Origin: Beijerinckiaceae bacterium
Lineage (GTDB): Bacteria > Pseudomonadota > Alphaproteobacteria > Rhizobiales > Beijerinckiaceae
NCBI GenBank assembly: GCA_027533425.1
Contig: JAPZUD010000003.1
Span: 129,001-193,000 of the forward strand
Length of the DNA: 64,000 nucleotides
Direction of reading: 5' to 3'
A program made the translations under genes and the position numbers. Positions 50,190 to 60,020 of the stretch are shown here, in pieces (the first letter of the stretch is position 1; every line of letters begins with the position of its first letter). The notes beneath the pieces were generated by a model. That model had not been told where the DNA came from, ran no database searches, and saw nothing but the letters and a program-made list of their open reading frames with translations.

Positions 50190-51599
50190 TCAGTTGATCA
50201 GCCGGGCCTTCGCCATCACCGACCGGAACATCATCTCCGTCGCCTGCGAGATTTCACCCGGCGTGGTGGCGAAATAGGCATATTCCGGCAGCGTGGCGCA
50301 ATCCCGCATGGTCTGGCGGATGACCGGCTTCAGCATCGACTGGATCTGCACGAAGCGGGTATCGGTCGAGCCCGGCGGCGTGATGTATTCGGTATTGAGC
50401 GTCGCAACCGTGATGCCCTTGTTCTTGAAACCGTCGCACACCTTGGAGTCGATCGCCTGCGAACGTTCGGCACCCCAGTAGAAGCCCGGATTGTTCACGG
50501 TGAAATTCGTATCCGGGTTCCAGGCCCCCCAGTAATTGCAGATATTCTTTTTCTTTCCATCCACCCAGACATCCTTGCACTGGCTGTATTCCTTGACATT
50601 GCCCTCGACGCCGTCGGTCATCAGAAGCAGCATGACCTTTGGCGAAGCGGCCGTCTTGCCGTCACCGCTGGAAGGGATCTTCTTCAGCAGGTCCTTCATC
50701 GCCACCGTGAAATTTGACCCGGCGCCGGCAATGTCCATTTCCATATTGTTCACGGCAGCCTTGACCGTGGACAGGCTGGCGCTTTCCTTCTGGACCTCGG
50801 TCAGCGTGTTGCTGAACTTGTAGACCGCAAAGCGGAACTGGTCCGGCAGCTTGGCCATGGCGCCGGCATCGTCGATGACATCGGAAAGCGCCGAGCGGAC
50901 AATGTCGAACCGGGTCTTGGCCCCGATCTTCTTGGCGCAGACCGGCGTGGCACGGCCGTCATCCCAGCCCCCGGTCGCCTTGCAATCCGGGTTGAACATC
51001 GGGACTTTCCAGCTCAGCGTGTGGCAGGCAAACGCACAGCCGAGCTTGCCGTTCATAAGTGTCTGGTCCGCCGTGCTGGCGCCGATCCCCATCGAGCCGG
51101 ACGCATCGGCGAGCACATAGACGCTGACAAAGAGCGGCGGCGCGGAGGAAGCCCCGGCGCAACCGCCGAAATCCATCGTGGCAATCCCGGCAATCGCCAC
51201 GGCCATGGTTTTCTGCGTGCCTGAATAGCACACATTGGCGATGACGGTGTTGCCCTTGAGGGTGATTTCATATTTGGCACCGGCCGTGGCGCCATCGAGG
51301 CCGGCCACGGCTATCAGCGATTCGAAGGTTGCCTTGGCCGCCTTCTCGCTCTCGAGCTTCTGCTGTTCCCAGCTATAGGTCGGCTTCACGACCGACTCCG
51401 CCACGGCAGACAGCGCGGCGGCATCGGCGATGCTCTGCACCTTGGCTCGCGTGCCGGCGACAGTCGCAAAATCCACCGAAGCACCGAGCAGCCCGATCAC
51501 CGGGATCATCGACAACGAGAAGGTTGTCGCCACGGAACCGTGCCGGCTGGCCCGGAAACGGTGGAAGGAGCGGGGGATGAGACGGGACAGAACGGTCAT
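50190..51599 (-). CDS. TadG-like pilus-assembly/vWA protein (orphan)
   Basis: 469 residues. A basic N-terminus and one TM helix (ATTFSLSMIPVIGLLGASVD, about 23-45) form the TadE/TadG-type start, followed by the TadG segment AKVQSIADAAALSAVAESVV. From about 165 on comes a von Willebrand A domain with MIDAS motif DASGSM; a second metal position (Thr in LMTDG) and several cysteines follow. TadG proteins associate with the cell envelope and Flp pili, but no tad/cpa gene is nearby. AGGAG is placed 8 bases before ATG 51599. A terminator follows the gene, so it is transcribed alone. Confidence 0.85.
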   Translation of the reverse strand: MTVLSRLIPRSFHRFRASRHGSVATTFSLSMIPVIGLLGASVDFATVAGTRAKVQSIADAAALSAVAESVVKPTYSWEQQKLESEKAAKATFESLIAVAGLDGATAGAKYEITLKGNTVIANVCYSGTQKTMAVAIAGIATMDFGGCAGASSAPPLFVSVYVLADASGSMGIGASTADQTLMNGKLGCAFACHTLSWKVPMFNPDCKATGGWDDGRATPVCAKKIGAKTRFDIVRSALSDVIDDAGAMAKLPDQFRFAVYKFSNTLTEVQKESASLSTVKAAVNNMEMDIAGAGSNFTVAMKDLLKKIPSSGDGKTAASPKVMLLLMTDGVEGNVKEYSQCKDVWVDGKKKNICNYWGAWNPDTNFTVNNPGFYWGAERSQAIDSKVCDGFKNKGITVATLNTEYITPPGSTDTRFVQIQSMLKPVIRQTMRDCATLPEYAYFATTPGEISQATEMMFRSVMAKARLIN

Positions 51600-51791
51600 G
51601 ACACAAGCTCCTTGCACGCCAAAGCAGTTACAAGGGGACAACTAATCAGACTTTAATCGGATAGAAGAAGCAACAATTCGAGCAGATATGCCTACCAAAG
51701 CCTGAAACAGATCGATTATATTTGAAGCAATCATCAGGGCTTTACCGCATCGTCCTGGCACGGCATGGTCAGCGGGGAGAAACCGAGTCGC

Positions 51792-52988
51792 ATGCAAACC
51801 CGTCCCGCCGACCTCAACAATGCTGCCGGCCCTGCTGAATGGGCGCGTGCCATGACCGATCCTGCCGCCTTCGCAGCGGAGCAGGAGCAACTCGGCCATG
51901 TCTGGACCTTCCTCGGCGTGACCGGCGAGATCCCGGCACTGAATGACTGGTTCACCGCCACCTTGGGCGGCAGGTCGATCTTCGTGCAGCGCTTCGAATC
52001 CGGGCTCCGCGCCTACGAGAACAAATGCGCGCATCGCTTCTATCCGCTCCGCATCGGCAAGACCGGGAATGGCCCCGTTGTCTGCGGCTTCCATCACTGG
52101 CGCTACAATGCCGAGGGGCGTGCCCTCGGTATTCCCAAATGCATCGAGATGTACGGCCGGACCCCGCGTGACATCGATGCCCGCCTCCTCGAGATCGAAC
52201 TGGCGCAATGCGGTGACCTGATCTTCGGCCGCTTTCCAGGCCGGCAGCATTGCTCGCTGGCGGAATGGCTCGGACCCGGATTTGACGTGATCGCCCGGTT
52301 CGGCACGGGCATCGGCAAGCCCGACAGCTTCAGCCGGGAAGTCGATTCCCACTGGAAGCTGCTGATGAACATCTCGCTCGACGATTATCATATCGTCGCG
52401 GTGCATCCGACCAGCTTCGGCAAGGCGGGCTACCTGCCACCCGACATCATCCATTACGCACATTTCAACGCGCACAGCGCCTATCTGCCCGGTGGTTCGC
52501 CCGGCACATTGGAGGCCATTGCGGCGGCCTGTCGGGAGGGCAATTATCTTCCGGAACGCTATCGCATCTTCCAGTTTTTTCCTGGCCTGCTCGTCGCGCT
52601 GATCAAGGCGATCGACTACGTCGGAGACTCCTACTGGTTCGTGCTGTTCCAGCAATTCGAACCGATCGGGCCGGGGCGGACGCGCGCGACGTCGCGCTAT
52701 GTCCCCCTGCCGTTCCGTCGCGAGGCAGGCCTTGTCCGCTCCGCCTTCCGCGCCTTCACGATGCCCTGGATGCGGCTGGGCTTCCGGATCCAGTCCGGGC
52801 GGATCCATGACGAGGATAACGGCGCCTGCATCCAGCTGCAGAAGATCGCCCACCAGGCCAATGCCCTGCCGATCCTTGCTCGTCAGGAAACGCGCGTCGG
52901 CTGGTTCGAGGCGGATTATGCCCGCCTGATGGCCGGGCAGCTTGAACCCTCGGGGCAGATCGAGACGTTTTCCGGGCTCGACGGCTGA
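51792..52988 (+). CDS. Rieske non-heme iron oxygenase, large-subunit-like
   Basis: 398 residues. The Rieske [2Fe-2S] ligands are in NKCAHRFYPL (Cys, His) and VCGFHHWRYN (Cys, His), near residues 82-108. The mononuclear iron site is given by DDYHIVAVHPTSF, fitting D-x2-H-x4-H. The C-terminal half is the oxygenase domain. The closest type is a single-component aromatic or alicyclic hydroxylase; no reductase or ferredoxin gene is adjacent, so partners must be elsewhere. Substrate unknown. An ATG at 51765 is possible but has no ribosome site; GGAG lies 12 bases before 51792. Confidence 0.85.
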   Translation: MQTRPADLNNAAGPAEWARAMTDPAAFAAEQEQLGHVWTFLGVTGEIPALNDWFTATLGGRSIFVQRFESGLRAYENKCAHRFYPLRIGKTGNGPVVCGFHHWRYNAEGRALGIPKCIEMYGRTPRDIDARLLEIELAQCGDLIFGRFPGRQHCSLAEWLGPGFDVIARFGTGIGKPDSFSREVDSHWKLLMNISLDDYHIVAVHPTSFGKAGYLPPDIIHYAHFNAHSAYLPGGSPGTLEAIAAACREGNYLPERYRIFQFFPGLLVALIKAIDYVGDSYWFVLFQQFEPIGPGRTRATSRYVPLPFRREAGLVRSAFRAFTMPWMRLGFRIQSGRIHDEDNGACIQLQKIAHQANALPILARQETRVGWFEADYARLMAGQLEPSGQIETFSGLDG

Positions 52989-53130
52989 TCACATCCGCGT
53001 GAGCGGAAAGTCCCCCGGCGCGCCACTCCGCAATTCCGTCCAAATGTTAACCCATCCGCAATCCATGCGCCGCTAGACGGCGTATATTGCAGTGCATCAC
53101 GCCGATGGATGGCTGAAACGGGACCACCGG

Positions 53131-54303
53131 ATGACCGCCAGCGCGAACACCCTGCCGAGCACACGGGACCTGCGGATTGATTTTTTCCGCGGGATCGCGC
53201 TCGTCATGATTTTCGCGAACCATGTTCCGGGCAATCCGCTCAGTGCCTTCACCCAGCGCAATTGGGGACTGTCGGATTCCGCCGATGTCTTCGTCCTGCT
53301 CGCCGGCATTTCCTCTGCCCTCGCCTATGGCCGCTTCTTCGACCGCGGTGCCGCCGGCGCGGGCGTGATGGCGGTATTCTCGCGCATCTGGTCGCTCTAC
53401 ATCATGCATCTGATGATGTTTCTCGTGATCGCCGGCCTGTGCGTATTGGGTGCGGAGCGGTTGAATGATCCGACCTATCTCGAAATCCTCGGCATCGATG
53501 TTTTCCTGCAAGCGCCGGCGGGCTTCATCGTCGATGTCGTGACGCTTCGCTTCCTGCCGGGCTATCTCGACATCCTGCCGCTCTACATCATCCTGCTGGC
53601 GATGGTTCCGGTCCTCGTCTCGCTGACGCGCCGGCATTGGTTGCTGCCGCTGCTGCTCTCGCTCGGGTTCTATGCCGGCGCCAATTTCGGCGGCCTCAAC
53701 CTGCCGAATACCCGCACCGCCAGCGCGTGGTTCTTCAACCCCTTTGCCTGGCAGTTGCTGTTCGTGATCGGCTTCTCTCTCGGCCGCGCCATCCAGGGGC
53801 ATTCCCCTGTTGGCCGGATCGGCCCCGGCATGCGTCGGGCGCTGACGGCTCTGGCCGCCCTCGTCACGCTGGCCGGCATCGTGCTCGCTGCGCCCTGGCG
53901 TGAGATCGACGGCTTTGAGAACGCCTTCCTCGTCAACCCGGCCTTGCTCGGCGCCTTCAGCAAGACGAATTTCCACCCGACCCGGCTGCTCGACCTGATG
54001 GCCAAATTCTGGCTCGTGCTGGTCCTCGTGCCGGCGGCAAGCCCGTGGTTGCGTTCCGCCATTGCCGCGCCTTTCGTCTGGATGGGCCAGCATTCGCTGG
54101 AAGTCTTCGTGCTCGGCAATGTCCTCGCGGTTGCGGGCGGCATCCTCGCCACGGCTTACGGGTTCCAGCCCTGGTTGATGATCGCGATCAACGCCGTCGG
54201 CATCGGCGCGATGCTCGGTCTTGCCGCCTTGCTCGAGTGGCGGAAAACCGCGATGGCCAGCCTGGCCGCGCGGCCGCGACCGATGCAGGTTGCGGCGGAG
54301 TGA
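53131..54303 (+). CDS. OpgC-family membrane acyltransferase
   Basis: 390 residues with about ten hydrophobic helices. RDLRIDFFRGIALVMIFANH near 16-35 is the OpgC signature, whose Arg and His are expected at the active site. ADVFVLLAGISSALAYGRFF follows, and FVWMGQHSLEVFVLGNVLAV is the late conserved helix. OpgC succinylates osmoregulated periplasmic glucans in the inner membrane. No opgGH genes are in the window. The gene ends 5 bases before the beta-propeller gene, so the two form an operon. Confidence 0.9.
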   Translation: MTASANTLPSTRDLRIDFFRGIALVMIFANHVPGNPLSAFTQRNWGLSDSADVFVLLAGISSALAYGRFFDRGAAGAGVMAVFSRIWSLYIMHLMMFLVIAGLCVLGAERLNDPTYLEILGIDVFLQAPAGFIVDVVTLRFLPGYLDILPLYIILLAMVPVLVSLTRRHWLLPLLLSLGFYAGANFGGLNLPNTRTASAWFFNPFAWQLLFVIGFSLGRAIQGHSPVGRIGPGMRRALTALAALVTLAGIVLAAPWREIDGFENAFLVNPALLGAFSKTNFHPTRLLDLMAKFWLVLVLVPAASPWLRSAIAAPFVWMGQHSLEVFVLGNVLAVAGGILATAYGFQPWLMIAINAVGIGAMLGLAALLEWRKTAMASLAARPRPMQVAAE

Positions 54304-54308
54304 AAGCC

Positions 54309-55355
54309 ATGCGAACCTGCCTGCCTATGAAGGGCCCCTTGTTCGCCTCCATCCTCGCTGCTACCGCCCTCGGCACCCTGCCGGCACTCTCCCAGGGCAC
54401 AAGGCCGCAAGTGATGCGCGTTGCCCAGCCGGGAACCCTTTCGGGCCTCGGCGCACCCGTGGATTTCGAACTGCGCGTGGCGAGCCAGCCGATCGCCCTC
54501 ATCCAGGCCTCGGACGGTACGATCTGGTTCGCCGCCTACACACTCGGTGCGCTGGGCCGTATCGACCGCGCAAGCCGCGAAATTACCTATTTCCCGCTCG
54601 GCACCGGCTCGCGGCCCTACGGGCTCGTGGAGGCGCCGGACAGGTCGATCCTGGCCGTTGACCGCGCGCTGAACGTTCTGCATCGCCTCGCCCCGGCGAA
54701 TGGCGAGGTCACCCGGATCGGCATGCCGGCCGACCTGCCCTTCCTTGATCTGTCCAGCCTGCGCCTCGACAGCGAGGGCCGGGTCTGGTTCAGCGGCGCA
54801 TCCGGCTGGCTGGGCAGCCACGATCCACGCACCGGCACTACGGATGTCTCCTCGCATGAGGATCTGCAGGGCCTGACGCTCTCCGCAGCCTCACCGACAG
54901 GCTCGCTCTGGTTTGTCGCCGGCAAGTCCGGCCGGATGATCCGTATCGACCCGGCCCGCTCGCGGTTCGACAGTGCCGTCATCCCGCCGGAAGTTCAGGG
55001 AATCCGCGGCATGGCCGTCAGCCCGTCGGGCGAGGTCTGGCTGTCGGCCATGAAGAGCCAGGCCCTCGTGCGCTATGCAGGCCGCGCCGCATGGATGACG
55101 GCGAAGCTGCCCTGGCCTGAAAGCCGCCCGCAGGCACTGGTCGTGCGGCAGGATGGCACGATCGTCTTCGCCGATGCCGGGCGTCGCAAGCTCGTCCGGT
55201 ATCGCCCCGGCCTGGATCGGTTCGAAGACCTTGCCGATCTCGGCGCCGGCGGGGCCATCAAGGCGCTGATCGATCTCGGGGATGCCGTGGCCGTAGCCGA
55301 TATGGGCGCAGACCGGATCCGGATCTATCCCGACCTCCCGCCGACCCAGAATTGA
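54309..55355 (+). CDS. Exported virginiamycin-B-lyase-like beta-propeller protein
   Basis: 348 residues. A signal peptide (about 1-28, GPLFASILAATALGTLPALS) is followed by repeated propeller blades with the Vgb/NHL pattern: DGTIWFAAYTLGALGRIDRA, EGRVWFSGASGWLGSHDPRT, SGEVWLSAMKSQALVRYAGR and DGTIVFADAGRRKLVRY. Most such proteins in proteobacteria are not antibiotic lyases, and nothing points to resistance here. ATG 54309 is preferred (GGAG 8 bases upstream); GTG 54300 overlapping the opgC stop is an alternative. With OpgC it may act on a periplasmic glucan or its substituents. Confidence 0.8.
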   Translation: MRTCLPMKGPLFASILAATALGTLPALSQGTRPQVMRVAQPGTLSGLGAPVDFELRVASQPIALIQASDGTIWFAAYTLGALGRIDRASREITYFPLGTGSRPYGLVEAPDRSILAVDRALNVLHRLAPANGEVTRIGMPADLPFLDLSSLRLDSEGRVWFSGASGWLGSHDPRTGTTDVSSHEDLQGLTLSAASPTGSLWFVAGKSGRMIRIDPARSRFDSAVIPPEVQGIRGMAVSPSGEVWLSAMKSQALVRYAGRAAWMTAKLPWPESRPQALVVRQDGTIVFADAGRRKLVRYRPGLDRFEDLADLGAGGAIKALIDLGDAVAVADMGADRIRIYPDLPPTQN

Positions 55356-55415
55356 GCGCTGCCCCGGAACGGGGGCTGGAACGTCGCCTCTTCCGAATTC
55401 AGGCGGGCAGAACGA

Positions 55416-56219
55416 TCAGCGCACCGGAGGAATGCGGGTCGCTGAAATCGCAACCGGCTTGGATACGCTGCTCCCGGCGATCTGCTCGGCCAGCAGCTTG
55501 CCGGTACAGAAATGCGCCAGCTGGGTCATGTGCAGGCCATCCGCCTGCACAAGATCACTCGGCTTGGCCTCGTTGGTTTCGATCAGGCGCTTCATGATCG
55601 CCTGCCGATGAAAATGCATCACGCCCTGCTTCTTGCCGGCTTCGGTGATCGCCGCCTGCATGACAGGTGTATCCCTGTCCCGGTCCACCAGCGGCGACAC
55701 TTGCAGATCAACCAGGACAACCGGAAGCTTGGCGTTCCGGAACGTTTCCAGCGCAGCTTCCATTCGCGCGATCGCGCCTTCGACACCGTCCATCTGCAGC
55801 ACGTCATTGACGCCGAGCTGCCAGACAACGAGATCCGGCTTGAGATTCAGGACATCGCGCTCGATCCGGTCGACCATCTTGGGGATGGTCTCGCCGCCCC
55901 TGCCCTTGTTGACCACCTCGATCGGGGTCAGCATCTGCCGGGCGAGTTCGCGCTCCATGACGCTGGCGAAAAGCTGGTCACGCGGCATGTCCGGCGTGCC
56001 TTCGACCGAGGACGAACCAAGGGCCACGATCCGGATCGGTTCACCGAGATCGACCTTTTCCTGAAGAACGGGCAGGCTTTTCTCGATGCCTGCCACGGCT
56101 TTCGCCTTATGGCACCGCTCGGTGGCTTCAGCAGAAGCGCTGAAGGATCCAACGATTGCAAGACCGGCAAGGAGGCCAAAAAGCCCGTTCCGCAACGTCA
56201 AACGGCCAGATCCGGTCAT
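55416..56219 (-). CDS. Periplasmic SGNH/GDSL hydrolase
   Basis: 267 residues. Signal peptide about 1-31. Block I IVALGSSSVEG has the Ser nucleophile, block II NKGRGGETIP the Gly, block III WQLGVNDVLQ the Asn, and block V QADGLHMTQLAHF the Asp and His of the triad. It is probably an esterase acting on polysaccharide or cell-wall acyl groups. Convergent with the OpgC/beta-propeller pair, 60 bases apart; an acyl-removing partner to OpgC is an attractive but unproven link. Confidence 0.88.
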   Translation of the reverse strand: MTGSGRLTLRNGLFGLLAGLAIVGSFSASAEATERCHKAKAVAGIEKSLPVLQEKVDLGEPIRIVALGSSSVEGTPDMPRDQLFASVMERELARQMLTPIEVVNKGRGGETIPKMVDRIERDVLNLKPDLVVWQLGVNDVLQMDGVEGAIARMEAALETFRNAKLPVVLVDLQVSPLVDRDRDTPVMQAAITEAGKKQGVMHFHRQAIMKRLIETNEAKPSDLVQADGLHMTQLAHFCTGKLLAEQIAGSSVSKPVAISATRIPPVR

Positions 56220-56315
56220 CGATCCCCCTGCCCTTGGTCATGCCGCCAGCATGCCCTGCAAGGGAAGAATGACCCGAAAGCCGCGAGGAGTCCAGCCGGC
56301 CGGGGAGTCGCAGCC

Positions 56316-57998
56316 TCAGGCCGCGCGAACGGTCTGGAGGAAGCGCTGGACCTCGGAACGCATCGTCTCGGCCTGCCGCGCGAGATCGGCAGCCGACCCC
56401 AGCACCTGCTGCGCGGCGCCCTCGGTATGCCCGGCCGTGGCCGAAACCGCGGTGATCGAGCGCGAGACTTCCTCTGTCCCGCTCACAGCCTGCTGGACAT
56501 TGCTGGCAATTTCGCGCGTGGCGCGTTCCTGCTCGCCCACCGAGCCGGCGATTTCCGCCGTGGCGCGGTCGATCAGGGCGATGGCGCCGTCAATCTCCTT
56601 GATGGCGATGACGGTATCGCTCGTCGCCTGCTGGATCTGGTTGACCATTTCCGAGATCTCGCTCGTCGCCTTCGCCGTCTGGTTCGCCAGCGCCTTGACC
56701 TCGCTCGCCACCACGGCGAAGCCTTTGCCGGCATCTCCGGCCCGCGCCGCCTCGATCGTCGCATTGAGCGCGAGCAGGTTGGTCTGCTCGGCAAGGCCGT
56801 TGATCAGGCTGATCACCGAACCGATCCGCGAAGCCGCCGAGGCCAGGGCCTGCGCGCTCTCGTCGGTCGTGCGCACGCTGGCCACCGCTTCTGCGGCCGC
56901 CTTCGTCGATTCCGCAAGGATCCGCGAAATCTCGCCTGCCGTGCCGGAAAGTTCCTCGCCTGCTGCAGCAAGGCCATGGAAGGTCGTGCTGGTCTGCGTC
57001 GCGGCCGCAGCCACGGTCGAGGCTTCGATCGTCGTGTGCTTTGCCGCCTGCGAGAGCTCGTTCGCTGCCGCTTCAAGCTGGTTTGCTGCCGAGGAGATGG
57101 TCAGCACAACCGAATCCGCATTGCGCTCGAAGCTCGAGATCTCGGCATCGACGCGCGCCTGGCGCTCCCGCTCGGCCAGCCGCCGGGCCCGCGCCTCGGC
57201 ATCCGCATGCTGGTTCTGGGCCAGCGCATCCCGGAACACCTGCAGCGCCCGGGCGATCACGCCGATCTCGTCGCGGCGCTCCACCCCCTCGATCGCCGTA
57301 TCGAGCTGCCCCGCCGCGATCCCTTCAACCGAGCCCGTCAGCTGGCGTACCGCCCGCGACAGGCTCCGGCCGAGATACAGCGCGAACAGCACGAACACGG
57401 CCGCAAGCGGGAGGATCTTGGCCGCCAGCGTGCCGGCCTCGCGCCAGAGCGCCTTATCCACGTCATCCACATGCAGGCCGGAGCCGACAAAGGCCTTCGT
57501 GCCCGGCAGCAGCGCATTGTAGGCGATCTTCACCGTCTCGACATCGTCGCCCGGCTTCTTCCAGTGATACTCGGTGAAGCCGGCCTTGTTGGCCTGAACG
57601 ACCTTGATGAATTCCTGGATGATCATCACGCCGTTCTTGTCCTTGAGGCCAAGATTGTTCTTGCCCTCGAGATCCTTGCGGATCGGATGCATCAGCGTGT
57701 CGCCGGAAAGGTCGTAGATGTAGAAGTAATTCCCGTTGTCGAAACGCGAGGTGCGGAGGACATTGCCCGCCGCCCGCACGGCGTCGGCATCCGAGGCACC
57801 GCCGGCCTTGGCCGACTCGTAGGCGCCCTGCATGACGGTCACCGCCGCATCCACCGTATTCCGGATTTCCGCCCGCTTCTGGTCCAGCATGATCGAGCGG
57901 GTCTGCATCATGACCAGCGCGATGGCGCCGGCCAGGAGGACGAGCGCGGCACCGGCGATCAGTGCGAAATTTCGCGTGATGGACGCATTCTTGAGCAT
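56316..57998 (-). CDS. Methyl-accepting chemotaxis protein with single Cache domain, copy 1
   Basis: 560 residues. Order: TM about 9-31; periplasmic sCache_2 sensor about 35-185 ([20 protein letters not shown] is the Cache core); TM about 188-212; HAMP about 213-265; signalling domain with the tip [23 protein letters not shown] 57998 has AAGGA 9 bases upstream and gives exactly the same length as the neighbouring paralogue. From HAMP to the end it is almost identical to copy 2 at 58117-59799, while the sensor halves differ. It probably senses a small organic acid through the Cache domain. Confidence 0.93.
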   Translation of the reverse strand: MLKNASITRNFALIAGAALVLLAGAIALVMMQTRSIMLDQKRAEIRNTVDAAVTVMQGAYESAKAGGASDADAVRAAGNVLRTSRFDNGNYFYIYDLSGDTLMHPIRKDLEGKNNLGLKDKNGVMIIQEFIKVVQANKAGFTEYHWKKPGDDVETVKIAYNALLPGTKAFVGSGLHVDDVDKALWREAGTLAAKILPLAAVFVLFALYLGRSLSRAVRQLTGSVEGIAAGQLDTAIEGVERRDEIGVIARALQVFRDALAQNQHADAEARARRLAERERQARVDAEISSFERNADSVVLTISSAANQLEAAANELSQAAKHTTIEASTVAAAATQTSTTFHGLAAAGEELSGTAGEISRILAESTKAAAEAVASVRTTDESAQALASAASRIGSVISLINGLAEQTNLLALNATIEAARAGDAGKGFAVVASEVKALANQTAKATSEISEMVNQIQQATSDTVIAIKEIDGAIALIDRATAEIAGSVGEQERATREIASNVQQAVSGTEEVSRSITAVSATAGHTEGAAQQVLGSAADLARQAETMRSEVQRFLQTVRAA

Positions 57999-58116
57999 TC
58001 GGACCATTCCTTGAAGTCAGTCTAATCTTCAGATGCACCGCAATTCGTAAATTCTCGGTCAACTATCGGGCGTCCTGCCCGGAAAATGGACAGGATCGCC
58101 GGCAACTGTTCGCCCT

Positions 58117-59799
58117 TCACGCCGCGCGAACAGTCTGCAGGAAGCGCTGGACCTCGGAACGCATCGTCTCGGCCTGCCGCGCGAGATCGGCAGCCGACCC
58201 CAGCACCTGCTGTGCAGCGCCCTCGGTATGCCCGGCCGTGGCCGAAACCGCGGTGATCGAGCGCGAGACTTCCTCTGTCCCGCTCACCGCCTGCTGGACA
58301 TTGCTGGCAATTTCGCGCGTAGCACGTTCCTGCTCGCCCACCGAGCCGGCGATTTCCGCCGTGGCACGGTCGATCAGGGCGATGGCGCCGTCAATCTCCC
58401 GGATCGCCACGACCGTGTCGTTGGAAGCCTGCTGGATCTGGTTGACCATTTCCGAGATCTCGCTCGTCGCCTTCGCCGTCTGGTTCGCCAGCGCCTTGAC
58501 CTCGTTCGCCACGACAGCAAACCCCCGGCCGGCATCCCCGGCCCGCGCCGCCTCGATCGTCGCATTGAGCGCGAGCAGGTTGGTCTGCTCGGCAAGGCCG
58601 TTGATCAGGCTGATCACCGAACCGATCCGCGAAGCCGCCGAGGCCAGGGCCTGTGCGCTCTCGTCGGTCGTGCGCACGCTGGCCACCGCATCGGCAGCCG
58701 CCTTCGTCGATTCCGCAAGGATCCGCGAGATCTCGCCTGCCGTGCCGGAAAGTTCCTCGCCTGCTGCAGCGAGGCCATGGAAGGTCGTGCTGGTCTGCGT
58801 CGCGGCGGAGGCCACAGCAGACGCTTCCATCGTAGTCAGCCTGGCAGCCTGCGACAATTCATTGGCCGCCGCTTCCAGCTGGTTTGCTGCCGAGGAAATG
58901 GTCAGCACCACAGAATCGGCACTGCGCTCGAAGCTGGAAATCTCGGCTTCGACAAGCACCTGCCGCTGCTGCTCGGCCATGCGGCGGGCCAGGGCTTCGC
59001 TCTCGGCCTGCTGCTTCTCGGCCAAAGCATCCCGGAAGACCTGCAGCGCCCGGGCAATGACGCCGATCTCGTCGCGGCGCTCCACACCCTCGATCGCCGT
59101 ATCGAGCTGCCCGGCCGCGATCCCTTCAACCGAGCCCGTCAGCTGCCGCACCGCCCGCGACAGGCGCCGCCCGAGATACAGAGCGAACAGCCCGAACAGG
59201 GCCGCCAACGGGAGAAGCTTCAGCAGGACCGAGCGGACCTCGCGCCACAAGGCAGCATCGACATCATCCACATGCAGGCCAGCATTGATGAAGGCGTCGA
59301 CGCCCTCGAGCCGCAGGTTGTAGGAGATCTTCAGGCTCTCCTCCTCCGCACCGGGCTTTTTCCAGTAATACTCGGTGAAGCCCTTGCCCTGCTGCCGGAC
59401 AACGCGGATGAAATCCTGCACCATCAGGAAGCCGTTCCTGTCCTTCATGTCGATGATGTTCCGGCCCTCGAGATCCTTGCGGACCGGGTGCAGGAGCATC
59501 TCTCCGCGCAGATTGAGCACGAAAAGGTAGTTGGAGCCCTCGAACCGCGCATGGCGCAAGGCCTCGAGCGCCGCTTTCATCGCATCGTAATCGGTCAGGC
59601 CATCCGCCTTCCCGCGGTCCAGCATGCCCTTGAACAGGCTGCCGCCAGCCTCGACGATATGCTGGATCTCGGTCCGCTTCTGGTCGAGCATCGCGGAGCG
59701 CATCTGGGCAAAGCTGAGAGAAAGCGCGGCGAGGCCCAGGAGGAGGGTTGCAAGCGCGAGCAACACGAAACTCTTCGTGATCGAAACCGATTTCAACAT
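58117..59799 (-). CDS. Methyl-accepting chemotaxis protein with single Cache domain, copy 2
   Basis: 560 residues, same plan as copy 1: TM about 9-31, sCache_2 sensor ([20 protein letters not shown]) to about 185, second TM, HAMP, signalling domain ending [11 protein letters not shown] 59799 matches the start of copy 1 ([11 protein letters not shown] against [11 protein letters not shown]). It lies upstream of copy 1 in the direction of transcription, 118 bases away, so they may be co-transcribed. Sensor divergence with a conserved signalling half implies two ligands reported to the same chemotaxis array. Confidence 0.93.
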   Translation of the reverse strand: MLKSVSITKSFVLLALATLLLGLAALSLSFAQMRSAMLDQKRTEIQHIVEAGGSLFKGMLDRGKADGLTDYDAMKAALEALRHARFEGSNYLFVLNLRGEMLLHPVRKDLEGRNIIDMKDRNGFLMVQDFIRVVRQQGKGFTEYYWKKPGAEEESLKISYNLRLEGVDAFINAGLHVDDVDAALWREVRSVLLKLLPLAALFGLFALYLGRRLSRAVRQLTGSVEGIAAGQLDTAIEGVERRDEIGVIARALQVFRDALAEKQQAESEALARRMAEQQRQVLVEAEISSFERSADSVVLTISSAANQLEAAANELSQAARLTTMEASAVASAATQTSTTFHGLAAAGEELSGTAGEISRILAESTKAAADAVASVRTTDESAQALASAASRIGSVISLINGLAEQTNLLALNATIEAARAGDAGRGFAVVANEVKALANQTAKATSEISEMVNQIQQASNDTVVAIREIDGAIALIDRATAEIAGSVGEQERATREIASNVQQAVSGTEEVSRSITAVSATAGHTEGAAQQVLGSAADLARQAETMRSEVQRFLQTVRAA

Positions 59800-59925
59800 G
59801 ACTTCAACTCTGGAATTTCTGAAAAAAGGGATGGTGCTTAAACATCCACGTTGTCGCATGTATAAATTAATCAATCGCAAATCGGCCTTGGCTGGCCGAT
59901 CCGTTTTGCCCGCGCCAGGCCAAAC

Positions 59926-59953
59926 GAAAAAGACCCGCCGTTTCCGGCGGGCC
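59926..59953 (-). terminator. Rho-independent terminator after mmsA
   Basis: Minus strand: CCCGCCG, GAAA loop, CGGCGGG, then TCTTTTTCG (plus-strand stem 59934-59940 with 59945-59951; A run 59927-59932). Classic strong terminator 68 bases past the mmsA stop and ahead of the chemoreceptor genes. Confidence 0.85.
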
Positions 59954-60020
59954 TTCTGATTGCGTCGGGGGGAGTCCGCCGCAACCGGGAGCGAAACCAT
60001 CTCACGCGATGGTGGGCGGA

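Noticed and set aside
54309-55355. Streptogramin (virginiamycin B) resistance gene
   Set aside because: The protein has a signal peptide and only the general propeller pattern; Vgb-like propellers in proteobacteria are usually not antibiotic lyases.
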